Below are positions 54,770-64,000 of a DNA stretch of 64,000 bases, piece after piece. A program made the translations under genes and the position numbers. A model generated the notes under the pieces. The model saw nothing but the letters and a program-made list of their open reading frames with translations, did not search any database and was not told where the DNA came from. Origin of the DNA: Neoceratodus forsteri (Eukaryota; Chordata; Ceratodontiformes; Ceratodontidae); assembly GCA_016271365.2 (NCBI GenBank), contig CM057453.1:501555001-501619000 (forward strand), given 5' to 3'. Each line of letters begins with the position of its first letter. Within the stretch, counting starts at the first letter, position 1.

Positions 54770-56760
54770 ATGACAGGAGCTTAGGAAATAAGATGCTTGA
54801 GCTCCAGGCAATGCTAGTTGAGGGGGCAGTAGATGTGGCAGCAGTCACTGAGACCTGGGCCACATAAGGGCATGAATGGGACCTAAACCTGGAGGGATTC
54901 ACGACATTCAGAAATGATGGGGAGGAGGGAAGGGTTGGTGGGGTGGCACTTTTAGTCAAAAATGGCATGGGGTGGAGGAGGTGGGGGGAACGTGGAGGCA
55001 ATTTGGGTTACCTTGCTGACACAGGGTAAGACAGTAAAGGGTAGGGTGGTATACAGACCCCCTGCACTGGCGGAGGCTCTAGAAGAGAGGTTGGTGGCAA
55101 ATGTCAAGGGCCACTGTAGATTGAGGAAGGGACGGGTAGTGGTATTGGGGGACCTAAACATGCCGGGAACAGACTGGGGGACTATGATGTCACCAGTGGC
55201 CAGGGAGCACAGGTTACTGGATGTCTTCCAGAGCACGTTCCTGACCCAGCAGGTGAGCCAACTAGGGAGGCCAGGACACTGGATGTAGTCCTGGCGGAAG
55301 CGATCAGATTAGGGGCCTAGAGGTGAGGGACCTGTTGGCAGGGAGTGATCATGCCACAGTCTGGTTCTTCCTGGACCTGGGGGGGGGAGGAAAGCCAAAC
55401 AAGGATGGTAGTAACTGACTTTTGGAGTGCAGACTTCAGGGAGATGGGAAGGATCCTCAAAGATCATTTGGTTGGGATAAGGCCAGACATGGATGCTGAC
55501 AGCAGGTGGGAGATCAATAGGAAGGGAGTACAGGAGGTTACCAGATCCTGCGCAAGGGAAAGGTGTAAGTTCGATAAGGCCAGGAAACCCTGCTGGTGGA
55601 CCCGGGAGGTTCAGGAGGTGGTGAGGGACAAGAAGGTGGCCTATAGGTGCTTCAAGCACTCAAGGAGCAAAAGAGACCGGGGGAATATGAGCTGACAGCC
55701 AAGAGAGTCACCAGGATGGTGAGAGTGGCTAAGGCGAGAAAGGAGCAGTCCTTGGCCAGGGGGATATGGGGGGGGGGACAAGGGGTTCTTTAGATACATA
55801 GGGGAAAAAAGAAACGTGAGGGGGCAGATCAGCAGGATAAGGACAGGGGAGTGATGGACACAGGAGGTGGAGGAACAGGCAGAGGTCCTAAACGAGTACT
55901 TTGCCTCAGTTTTTACTGGGGGTGTGGACGGGCTACGTCTTGTGGGGGGAGAGGGGTAAACCGGAGGAAGGGGTGGGACTGGTAGAGATCGGGGGCCCTG
56001 ATGGGTCTGGGGAAAGGGAGTGGCCACCACAGACAGGTGGGAGGCTAGCAGTACAGGGTGCAAAGGGGAGGATGTGGAGGCTGAAATCCCGGTAGAGAGA
56101 GTGAGGGAAGCCCTCAGGTCCCTTAAGACGGAGAAAGCACCCGGGCTGGATGAGATGTATCCCGGGGTGCTGAGAGAACTGGTGGATGTCCTGGTGGCTC
56201 CCCTAGCAGAGCTTTTCAATATCTCTTTGAAGATAGAGTGGGTGCCCCAAGACTGGAGGGTGGCCCATGTCGTGCCAATCCACAAGGGGGGAACAAGAGA
56301 GGAGGCAGGAAATTACAGGCCTATTACCCTGACGTCAGTGGTGGGCAAGGTGATTGAGGGTATTGTCAAGGAAAGGCTAGGGGGGTTTACTGGAGCAAAC
56401 CTGGTACTTGGATGATAGGCATCATGGCTTTGTCCCGGGAAGACTGTATCAGACAAACCTTGTGGAGTTCTATGACTGGATGATGAGGGCCTTGGACCAG
56501 GGTAGGCCGGTGGACATCCTCTTTCTAGACTTCAGCAAGGCATTTGATTCGGTACCTCACAATGGCCTACTGGCTAAGTTGAAGGAAATGGGGGTAGGGA
56601 GGCAATTGATAAGATGGATAGGGAATTGGCTCCCTGAGCATACTCAGAGGGTGGTGGTTGGGGGGCTAGCCTCATCTATAAGGTGGGTTACTAGTGGGGT
56701 GCCCCAGGGGTCAGTGCAGGGGCCACTCCTGTTAAGCGCTTGTATCTCAGACATAACGCA
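54770..56760 (+). pseudogene. CR1-3 ORF2: endonuclease and RT, first part
   Basis: Endonuclease: RSLGNKMLELQAMLVEG and VAAVTETWAT (54835-54866), LVVLGDLNMPGTDW-type motif near 55140-55175, VWFFLDLGGG near 55370. Linker 55345-55695. RT: NEYFASVFTG near 55895, SLKTEKAPGLDEMYP (56125-56160; PDG changed to LDE), PITLTSVVGKVIEG (56320), HHGFVPGRLYQTNLVEFYDW (56420), ILFLDFSKAFDSVPHN (56517-56562, motif A intact) and SGVPQGSVQGPLL (56693-56730, motif B). Motif C lies beyond the nested LINE. Confidence 0.75.
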
Positions 56761-56848
56761 AAACACCAAAGGCTTACTTATAACCCACCACAGTATTAGG
56801 AGCCTTGAGTGGAACTTTGCGGAACTTGAATTGGCCCACCCTCTATAA
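56408..56848 (+). CDS. CR1-3 RT palm open segment
   Basis: A 146-codon open frame that holds RT motifs A and B of CR1-3: HHGFVPGR (about residue 4), YDWMMRALDQGRPVDILFLD (about 27), FSKAFDSVPHNGLLAKL and TSGVPQGSVQGPLLLSACIS. It runs a short way into the nested LINE (after about 56764), so its last residues are chimeric. Not a complete enzyme. Confidence 0.6.
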   Translation: MDDRHHGFVPGRLYQTNLVEFYDWMMRALDQGRPVDILFLDFSKAFDSVPHNGLLAKLKEMGVGRQLIRWIGNWLPEHTQRVVVGGLASSIRWVTSGVPQGSVQGPLLLSACISDITQNTKGLLITHHSIRSLEWNFAELELAHPL

Positions 56849-57275
56849 ACCAAACGCAAACTGATTCACAGACCTTCTTATTTGATGTCGCTTGCACTGA
56901 CTGGTCCTCTCTTTATAGCTCATCTGATGCTCAGACTGCTCTGAATCTCTTTTTGACCAGATTCCTAGCCCTACAAGAAAACCACTGTCATCTTGTTATC
57001 AGACAGGTAAGAAATAGGCAGACCCATTGGCTAAAATCTGACCTACTCTCTAAAATACGTTAGAGGGACAAAACCTGGTTTTGTTACAAGAACTCTGGTC
57101 TTCTAGAAGATTTTAATACTTACAGAACACTGAGAAATTCCTGTAAGAAAGAAATCAAACAAGTAAAAAGCTCTTACTGCAAGGACCTATTAATAAACTC
57201 CCAGGGAGACCCTAAAAAATGTTGGTCCCACATTAAGTTCTTCCTGGGATCCAACAGTCCCCTGCACCTAATGAC

Positions 57276-58481
57276 ATGTCTCTAAAGGGCGTCCATTGTA
57301 ACAAATCCCTCACTATTGCAAACTTTTTTAATGTGCAGTTTGCTGACCTAATCCAGTACACCTCCACCTTCCCTATTCCACCAAATCTTGTCACTCCTGC
57401 TAACCCCACTGGGCCCACCTTCCATTTCAAGTCTGTCTCAAAAAATGAGGTTTTCAGACTGCTACGAAACATCTCTGAGTATGCAGCTGTTGGGTCAGAT
57501 AACTTGGAACCCAAGCTCCTCAAACTAGCTGCCCCTCACATAGCCATTCCCCTAGCCAAGATTTCCACTCTCTCTATGTGTCAAAGCTCAGTCCCGGATA
57601 TCTGGAAGATGGCCAGAATTACCCCTGTATTTAAAAAAGGTGACCCGCTTGACCCATCTAACTACAGACCCATTTTCATCCTATCTGTGCTCAGTAAAAT
57701 TCTTGAGAAACTAGTTGCCACCCAAACAACTGACTTCCTACTGAACCACAACCTCTTAATTGATGCTCAACATGGTTTCAGCAAGGGACATAGTACCACT
57801 ACTGCCTTACTCAAACTCATGTCCGACACACTAGTGGCCATGGACTCTAGCATGCTCACTAAGGCGTTTGATCTGGTAGACCATTCCATCCTCACCTCCA
57901 CCCTAAACTCTCTAGGTTTCTCGCCAAATGTTGTGAACTGGTTTGATAGCTATCTGACTGATAGGTCTCAATACATGAAATTTAATTACACCCTCTCTGA
58001 CAAGGTCACTGTCAACATTGGTGTACCACAAGGGTCAATCCTAGGTCCTCTGCTCATCTCAGTTTTCATCAATAACATCACCTCAAACCTCCTTAGTACT
58101 TTCTCCCTATTATATGAGGATGACATTGTACTGTACACCAGTTCCAGTAGCATTGTGGATAATAACTCTCGGTTCTCTAATGACTTTCAGGATATTCAAC
58201 AGTGGCTCCCCAATCACAAATTTGTTCTAAATAATTCTAAGACCCAAGAAATGTTATTTGGCTCCAGTCTCAAACTCAAACATTCCCAGTCACACTTTAC
58301 TGTCTCCTCCCTTGACGGCACATCTGTCGGGGTGGTAAACTCCTTCAAATATCTAGGTGTCACTCTTGACCTATCTCTGAGCTTCGATCTCCACATCCAA
58401 ACTGCCTGTAAGCAGGTAAACTCCATACTAGTTATGCGATCACCCCCTCAGCTAGAATTGCCATTACCCATGGGATATTAG
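57276..58481 (+). CDS. LINE-N reverse transcriptase, 401-codon open frame
   Basis: Longest ORF in the window. Fingers: MARITPVFKKGDPLDPSNYR (about residue 110), PIFILSVLSKILEKLV (about 130), DAQHGFSKGHSTTTALLKLM (about 163). Motif A is reduced: MDSSMLTKAFDLVDHSIL (about 188) lacks the residues that normally carry the first Asp before L-TKAFD. Motif B: IGVPQGSILGPLLISVFINN (about 248). Motif C: LLYEDDIVLY (about 283), with E for A. Motif D/E: LNNSKTQEMLFGS and FKYLGVTLDLSLS. Open but probably catalytically impaired. The start Met is internal to the ancestral ORF2. Confidence 0.75.
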   Translation: MSLKGVHCNKSLTIANFFNVQFADLIQYTSTFPIPPNLVTPANPTGPTFHFKSVSKNEVFRLLRNISEYAAVGSDNLEPKLLKLAAPHIAIPLAKISTLSMCQSSVPDIWKMARITPVFKKGDPLDPSNYRPIFILSVLSKILEKLVATQTTDFLLNHNLLIDAQHGFSKGHSTTTALLKLMSDTLVAMDSSMLTKAFDLVDHSILTSTLNSLGFSPNVVNWFDSYLTDRSQYMKFNYTLSDKVTVNIGVPQGSILGPLLISVFINNITSNLLSTFSLLYEDDIVLYTSSSSIVDNNSRFSNDFQDIQQWLPNHKFVLNNSKTQEMLFGSSLKLKHSQSHFTVSSLDGTSVGVVNSFKYLGVTLDLSLSFDLHIQTACKQVNSILVMRSPPQLELPLPMGY

Positions 58482-58489
58482 TTCCCTCT

Positions 58490-59579
58490 CTCACCTGTGG
58501 GGTTGCTACGTATGTTTCTGCCTGCAATTCGAGTCTGCAAAAGTGGGATGTCACCTATAATAACATCTGCCGCTTTGCATCCTGCTCCCCCCAGCTGAAA
58601 CATCACTGTCGTCTCTATGCAGATCTAGGATGGCTTCCGCCCCAAGAATTAAGATCTTCTGCACTTGGATCCATTACTGATAACATTATCAGATCCCATG
58701 TACCTAAACCCCTGGCTTATCTCTTTCAATACTAGAAAACCAGCTATGGCCTACGCTCTGAGGACAATGTCCCTGTTCTCATCCTGAGACACCCTACCAC
58801 AAAAGGTGGAAGTGCCTTCACCTGTCATGCACCCAATTTCTGGAACTCACTCTATGCCAAGCTGCATCCCACATCACGTCTAAGAGAGAACTACACCACT
58901 ATGTCTTCTCCTCCTACAAATGCTCCTGTTTCAAACCACCCTAGCCCTTTACTCTCTAACTACACCCTTCCCCCTGTGGTCTCCTGGGCTCCTGGGGTCC
59001 ACTCCAACATGCAGCACTTCCTTTCACTTTTATTTTCATTTTCACTTTCTAATTTCTGCATTTCATCTACCATTTCCTGCTGCATCCTTCTGGGTAACTT
59101 GTTTGCTTTCTCTACTTAATCTACCCAGCTTCATCCTCCATCTCCTACTACACCCTTCTGGGTAACTTGTATGTATTCTCTACCTAATCTACACCCCACC
59201 TCTTGCCTTCCTACTCCCTCCACTTTCTCTCTAGTTCCCCTATACCTATTTCTGCCTGGCTGCTATTGCTCTCACAGCACTTTATCCTTCATTTTGGTTT
59301 AAACATTGCTTAGTCACTGTATATTTTTGCCTTAAATGTAATTGTCACATGTAAATTTTAAATTCTGTATTGTTCTTACTACCTCAATTTTTGTCATCTT
59401 ACTGCTGTTAGTTGCTTCAAACATCTACTTGTAACTTGTATTTTGTACCATAATGTTATTTTGAAGTTTGTCTCTGTACTCTCCTGGGTCATGCCTAAAA
59501 ATAGTCATTATTTTGGCTAGTGCACCTACTCGGTTAACAAAAACTAACTAACTAACTAAATAAATAAATAAATAAATAA
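58490..59579 (+). pseudogene. LINE-N C-terminus and 3' UTR
   Basis: After the RT stop, the frames hold traces of the C-terminal domain (CRFASCSPQLKHHC near 58570, WNSLYAKLHP near 58850, in broken frames). From 58930 to 59540 is a pyrimidine-rich 3' UTR with two related segments (TGGGTAACTTGT-TT at 59090 and 59158). Ends with the tetranucleotide tail at 59536-59579. Confidence 0.5.
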
Positions 59580-59584
59580 GGAAG

Positions 59585-60420
59585 GGGATCAGGAGTGAAA
59601 TGAGTCTGATTGCAGACAACTCGAAGCTGGGTGCAGTGGTGGATGAGGAGGAGGAGGGGAGGGTGGCCCTGCAGGAGGACCTGGAGGCTCTGGAAAGGTG
59701 GTCAGGAAAATGGAAACTAAATTTCAATGCAGGGAAATGCAAGGTTCTGCACCTGGGAGTCAGAAATCCAGGCCAGGGGTATACCCTGGGAGGAGACACA
59801 ATACAGGTCATGGAGAGTGAAAGAGATCTGGGGTGGTGGTAGATGTCAAAATGAATAACTCAGAGACCTGTAGGAGGGCAGCAGTAAGGGCAAATAGGAT
59901 GCTGGGATGCATCACCAGGGGAATTACTTCCAGATAGGTGGAAGTGATCCTTCCCCTGTACAACTGCTTGGTTAGGCCACATCTCAAATATTGTGTGCAG
60001 TTTTGGAGACCACACTTAAAGAGGGACATTGTACTCCTAGAGAGAGTTCAAAGGAGGGCAACCAAAATGATCTGGGGCCTGGGGGAGAGGACCTATGAGG
60101 AGAGGCTCTAGGAGTTCAACATGTACACCCTGGAGGAGAGGAGGGACGGGGGGACATGATAGAGGTTTTCAAGTACATAAAAGGTATGAATAAAGGGGGT
60201 CCAGTCAGGGTGCTCCAAAAGAAGGAGGTAGGGGCAACAAGAGGACACAGGTGTAAGCTGGAAGGGGGCAGGCTCAGAGGGGAGAGGAGGAGGAGGAGGT
60301 GTTATTTCACAGAAAGGGTGGTGGAGCCATGGAATGCACTGCCCAGGGAGCTGGTGGAGGTGGAGACTGTGGATGGGTTTAAGAGGGGATGGGACAGGTA
60401 CGGGGGAGGGTAAATCTGAC
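59585..60420 (+). pseudogene. CR1-3 RT motif C and C-terminus (resumed)
   Basis: Frame 59600-59842 reads MSLIADNSKLGAVVDEEEEG (motif C with ADN for ADD), LERWSGKWKLNFNAGKCKVLHLG and YTLGGDTIQ. Then, in other frames, RMLGCITRGITSR, the [22 protein letters not shown] block near 60000-60065, and 60156-60413 with MIEVFKYIKGMNKGG and VVEPWNALPRELVEVETVDG. Together these complete the CR1 ORF2 begun at 54770. Confidence 0.75.
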
Positions 60421-60574
60421 CAGATCCAATACAGGTGGAACATCTGGGACTGGGAACAGTATGACCCAAGAGGGAGGGGGGACACCAAAATCGGTCCCCA
60501 GTGTGGGTTGTGACAATCAAGCAGACTCGAAAGACCATTAAGCCTACTCTGCTGGCTTTTTAGTATGTTAGTAT

Positions 60575-60608
<34 letters not shown>

Positions 60609-60790
60609 ACTTTTGATTCAATTGCTTGTATCCTGCATGGAAGACAGTGCTTGTGGACAAATCTAATCATTGTGCAGCTGTGTTCTGCTCTGTGTGTGTG
60701 TGTGTATGGACTTTTAATTCAATTGCTTGTGTCTTGTGTGGAAGACAGTGCTTGACTGCTTGTAGACAAATCTATTCATTTTGCAGCTGT
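60575..60790. repeat. (TG)n plus 70-bp unit, two right copies
   Basis: Copies at 60575-60683 and 60690-60790, each a GT tract followed by GGACTTTTGATTCAATTGCTTG (or TTTTAATTC), GAAGACAGTGCTTG, GACAAATCTAATCATT and GCAGCTGTG. They match 53093-53208. The CR1-3 insertion lies between the left copy and these two. Confidence 0.8.
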
Positions 60791-61914
60791 GGTCATCCAT
60801 TGGCTAAGTAGGCTTTGTGATTGTGTTTATGTGATATCCTTAGTAGTTGGTTACTTTATTGATGTCTCCTATGGAGGGACTCAAAATGTGCAGAACAGTT
60901 TTCTAGCAAATTCTGACAAATCGCAGAGGCACAAAACTTGGACTTCAGGTGGAGTTTTCCTTTAACTTCTCTCAATCCAGAAGAAAGCCCCATAAAGCAG
61001 CGTGGAAGAGGTTTCGACTTTCCAAACAAAGGCAGTATTGGGGAGGGCTCATCTTAAGCACTGAAATTTAAACAAAGGAAAGGCCCATAAAACACTATGG
61101 AGGAGGTTTCAACTTGCAAAAAGGGCAGTACTGAGGAGGGCTTAATTAACTTCTCAAGCCAGAGATAAAATAGTGCTCTTCATCTGCCATACACACACAG
61201 GCAGCATAGCAATAAGGCTTCAGTGGAGGACACTATTTTTAACACTCTACCATGTTGTTTGTAAGGTAATTACGCAGGTAGTCCTTTTCTCAAAGCAATA
61301 CGTCTGCAGGGCTACGCCCACTGCAGCCGTAAAAAGTGCTTTGTGATATGTCCACACTAAGGAAGATTATAAATGACATAAACTAATTGATGCGTATCTT
61401 TCTGTAAAACATAACCTAGATCCTACCTTCCAGAAAGGTAATTTAACTACATGAATAGATTTTTTTTCTCACATCATAGTCACTCCCCATTACAACTGCT
61501 ACCTTAAGCAGAATTCTCAGATCACAAACTACTTGCCATACATTTAGGCCCAAATCGAACATTTACACACGGCCCTGGCACATGGAAATTGAATTCTTAC
61601 TTACTGACTATTCAGGATTGTATCCAGAATATGCAGTATTTTCTATCCTTGGAAAAAAAACTATTTTTGAAATGTATGACAACCCTGCCCTCTGCTGGGA
61701 AGACACAAATTTGGTTTTGAACAACTGCTAAAATCAAATAGTAAAAGTTATTGAAATAAAGAGTATTTCCAATATCTTCATAATAGGCAACAACTACAAA
61801 AACTACAAACATTAGCCAGAACCACCAATCATAATTTTACAACACAAATTCAGTGATTCGAGAACAAAATATTCCTTTTCCATCTAAAACAGCATGATAG
61901 TTTGCAAAAACAGC
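60791..61914. other. Unassigned non-coding DNA with two locus repeats
   Basis: Two related segments, 61004-61045 and 61060-61140 (ACACTATGGAGGAGGTTTC, GGCAGTACTGAGGAGGGCT), resemble 52985-53060. 61318-61360 has an AAAAGTGCTTTGTGATA tail-like motif. No coding region is credible. Confidence 0.45.
61686..61698 (-). promoter_or_regulatory. CTCF-core-like motif
   Basis: The minus strand reads CCAGCAGAGGGCA, matching the vertebrate CTCF core (CCASYAGRKGGCR). A single 13-bp match without flanking support; may be fortuitous or repeat-borne. Confidence 0.3.
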
Positions 61915-62830
61915 AGTCCTTTGGTACTAAAGGGAGTACAAGTTATATTTGTCCTTTTCTTAGCTGCAGGAATAGAATCAGCCACAAAAAAGTGGATGTT
62001 TTAGTAGATACTGATAATAAGGAATATACAGATATGCTCAATATTTTGAGAATGGTTACTCAACATACAACTTCCCTATTTAAAAGGACCCCAACTGATT
62101 TATCTGATGCTACACAATTTTTTCAACATTTCCCTACCCCACTACTTGTCCTACACAGGTTTTAGAGGCACTGACGGGAGATATTACACCAATGGAAGTA
62201 GAAACAGCAATTCACTCTTTAAAAACCAATAAGGCCCTGGGCAAGGATGGCCTCACTGCTGAACTATTTAAATTAATTGGTAAAGACATATCACAAGAAC
62301 TAGCTCAGGCCTTTACATACATGCTTCAAACTGATTCAGTACCTGTATGTCAGAAGGCATGTTGATTTATTTACATAAAAAGGGGGATAGGGGACAGAAG
62401 ATATATAAACAACTGGAGGCCCATAAGCCTCTTAAATACAGACTTCAAGATTCTGGCAAAAATCTTAAATACAAGAATGTTACAGGCTGCCATTCATTTG
62501 ATTACTCTGACCCAGTCCTGTTACATTCCAGAGTGGAAAATGACAGACCAACTATTATAGAATGGGATAATATTAATGGAGTAAATGGTTTTATACTCCC
62601 CTAGATCAGAGGCAAGCCTTTGATGCAGTCAATCATACCTGCTGATGGCACCTTTTACAACACTATGGCATCCCTACAGACTTCATAAACTGGCTACAAA
62701 GTTTATATAGGACAGCTACAGTTACCCCCCCCCCCAAGTGAATGGTTGGAGTGAGCCCATGCTACTTGTCCGGAGAAGTGTCCATCATGGGTGCCCACTG
62801 AGCCCCTTATTATAAGTATTCAGTACTGTG
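61915..62830 (+). pseudogene. Tx1-type ORF2 fragment (Tx1-E), RT N-terminal part
   Basis: Reads TPMEVETAIHSLKTNKALGK, then DGLTAELFKLIGK (62190-62285; KSPGPDG altered to KALGKDG). After frame changes it reads WRPISLLNTDFKILAKILN (62415-62475), and near 62600-62660 a broken motif A (RSEASL*CSQSYLL in one frame, DQRQAFDAVNHT by nucleotide). A C13 run at 62725-62737 disrupts the frame. This is the finger-palm part of a Tx1/L1 RT, heavily decayed and truncated on both sides. Confidence 0.6.
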
Positions 62831-62916
62831 GCATTTTGATGTTGATCTGCCCCTAAAAGACCCTTACCTTCTCTCTGGTCTGCCAGACCCTTTGGTTGCT
62901 GCTGGTGCGGATCCCT

Positions 62917-63192
62917 TGCTGGTACCGTGACGAACTGAGTTGGACGCAGTAAATAAGTGCATAAAAGGTTTATTCATAGACAGCAGTAGGCACATCTTCT
63001 CTCCATGAGGTTCAGACTGACTGACTGACAGATTAGTTTACATGGCACTGCTAGGCAGTGCTACAAATGGTAACATGCGAGTTCTAAGTGCTCTTAAAGG
63101 GGTGGCAGCTAACATTAAGCTCCATGCTTAATGTGTACTTCACATCACTCTCGGGGTCATGAAAGTGAGTACCACTCGAACAAACCATAACA
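62917..63192 (-). mobile_element. Candidate LTR (3') of a minus-strand element
   Basis: On the minus strand it starts TGTTATGGTTTG (63192) and ends ...CACGGTACCAGCA (62917), with AATAAA at 62974-62969 about 50 bp before the end, as in an LTR R/U5. It lies downstream of the chromodomain ORF in the same orientation. No second LTR and no convincing polypurine tract next to 63193, so the ends are tentative. Confidence 0.35.
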
Positions 63193-63612
63193 CTATAAAC
63201 AGTTTATAAGAAATTTTAAAGCAAAAAAAATTGTTTAAGTATTTCAAGGCATTACATTTAAAACAAAGCAGTACTCCACTGCAAGGGAGGGGGAAGGAAA
63301 AGATCTAGACTACATTGGGGACCAGTCAGAGTAGTGCCAGGGAAAGGGGGGACACCATAGCAACTTAGAGCTTGGTCATGCAACAAGTGCTAAAGTGCAG
63401 GGTGCAGGGGAAGGGAGAGGTAAGAGAGGGAAGGGGAGCAGCTGGAGGATACCCAAATGCAAAATAACATTTCAATAACAGTTTCAGGACCATCAAAAAC
63501 ATATGAACTGTCTAAGGGCATTCCTGGAAGAAAAAGGTGTTAATGCAAGTATGCCATACCATAGCAACAGGTACAATGACATAGGTACAAGAAGAAATTT
63601 ACTGCAAAACAG
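63193..63612. other. Non-coding segment between chromodomain ORF and LTR-like sequence
   Basis: AT-rich then purine-rich on the plus strand (63283-63450). No reading frame is recognisable. Possibly the 3' UTR of the minus-strand element. Confidence 0.35.
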
Positions 63613-63963
63613 TTAACCCAGAGAATACCATGGCAGTAGAAGAATTAGTCCCACAACACACTGAGTCCAGTACCACAAAAGTTCAAGACCTCCATCTACT
63701 TTTCCAGTCATGGGAATGGAGGCATGAGTGTCTTGCACCAGTTCCTGACAGGACGGGGTCAGGTTGTTAAAAACGACCCAGGAGTTCTGTGCACTGTTAA
63801 ATCCACACCACTTTACTCTGTAAGTCCAGGATCCATTTGTGTACTTCTTCCTCAAGATCTTCTCGATCTGGTACACTGGTGTGTGCACAAGAGAGTTCTG
63901 AGAAGAAGAAGAAGAAGGCTGAGAAGAAATCATCTCAGGGAGGTCATCTGGCAAATCAGGCAA
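63613..63963 (-). pseudogene. Chromodomain, C-terminus of an integrase/pol protein
   Basis: A 116-codon frame entering from beyond the window. After a Ser-rich linker, VYQIEKILRKKYTNGSWTYR then VKWCGFNSAQNSWVVFNNL (residues about 30-70) is a chromodomain: the aromatic positions Y, W and W are present, and the NSWV in place of NTWEP is of the type seen in transposon integrases. Chromodomains at the pol C-terminus guide integration in Ty3/gypsy chromoviruses and occur in Maverick-type integrases. I cannot tell which from this piece. The ORF ends at 63613 with a non-conserved hydrophobic tail. Confidence 0.6.
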
Positions 63964-64000
63964 AATGGAATCTGGCTGGAAAGTGTCAGGAGTGGGAAGA

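Larger units (their letters stand above)
56764..59579 (+). mobile_element. Rex/Daphne/L2-like LINE nested in CR1-3 (LINE-N)
   Basis: Splits the CR1 RT between CISDIT (about 56760) and the block EMSLIADNSKLGAVV (59595). It contains the linker (CKKEIKQVKSSYCKDLL near 57145), an RT ORF and C-terminal remnants (58490-58900). The 3' tail is AACTAACTAACT followed by (AAAT)n at 59545-59579. 5'-truncated before the endonuclease is complete. The clade within the CR1/L2/Jockey group is unresolved. Confidence 0.75.
53209..60572 (+). mobile_element. CR1 LINE, near full length (CR1-3), with nested LINE
   Basis: Without the 2.8-kb nested LINE it is about 4.5 kb, the length of full CR1. Order: G-rich 5' region, ORF1 esterase (54060-54540), endonuclease (54770-55390), linker, RT (55850-56760 and 59585-59850) and C-terminus (59850-60420). 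The 3' end is TAGTATGTTAGTATAAG (60556-60572). Inserted into a (TG)n-containing tandem repeat. Many frame breaks. Confidence 0.8.

Noticed and set aside
55641..56285. 214-codon minus-strand frame
   Set aside because: Shadow of the plus-strand CR1-3 RT, which carries recognisable motifs in the same interval.

Overview
The window is vertebrate nuclear DNA made almost entirely of old, mutually nested transposable elements. I see no bacterial or viral gene organisation, no rRNA or tRNA gene, and only one candidate host exon. The repertoire (Tx1-type L1, ordinary L1, CR1, L2/Rex-like LINEs, a Vingi/Ingi-like LINE, hAT, a chromodomain element, TA-rich foldback DNA) suggests a non-mammalian, non-avian vertebrate with a large repeat-rich genome, such as a caecilian or other amphibian, a lungfish or a coelacanth. 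I cannot name the species. LINE clade names rest on recognisable protein motifs, not database searches.

Layout. 1-8171: remnant hAT transposon (+) split by a Vingi-like LINE (666-7637, 14-bp target duplication), itself split by a CR1 (about 4630-7424). 8172-8535: three 121-bp tandem repeats. 8540-9740: L2/Rex-like LINE 3' half (-). 9740-13645 and 13641-19855: two Tx1-type LINEs (-) head to tail. 20046-about 39960: a Tx1-type ORF2 (+) broken first by a 16.4-kb block (20907-37321), mostly a second Vingi-like LINE, and then by a DNA transposon (37923-39808, 5-bp TSD) that carries its own L2-like LINE. The 16.4-kb block contains an LTR-like segment, a CpG-rich palindromic element between TA repeats (26159-28412), a CR1 (30285-32970) and GC-rich repeat blocks. 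40263-40409 (-): a phase 0-0 exon candidate in otherwise unassigned DNA, followed by a MITE (41964-42152). 42381-46660: third Tx1 element (+), its ORF1 zinc knuckles split by an L1 3' fragment. 46660-46880: CR1 sliver. 46880-52520: near-complete L1 (-). 53209-60572: near-full-length CR1 (+) with an ORF1 esterase, inserted in a (TG)n-containing tandem repeat and carrying a 2.8-kb LINE with a 401-codon reverse-transcriptase ORF. 61915-62830: Tx1 RT fragment (+). 62917-63963: candidate LTR and chromodomain of another integrase-bearing element (-).

Nothing here works as a pathway. The coding remnants are retrotransposition machinery (ORF1 nucleic-acid-binding proteins, APE endonucleases, reverse transcriptases) or transposase, nearly all broken. 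The value of the window is its layered insertion history: several junctions can be read exactly because removing the insert and one target duplication restores the interrupted reading frame. The least explained object is the 2.2-kb element at 26207-28397.
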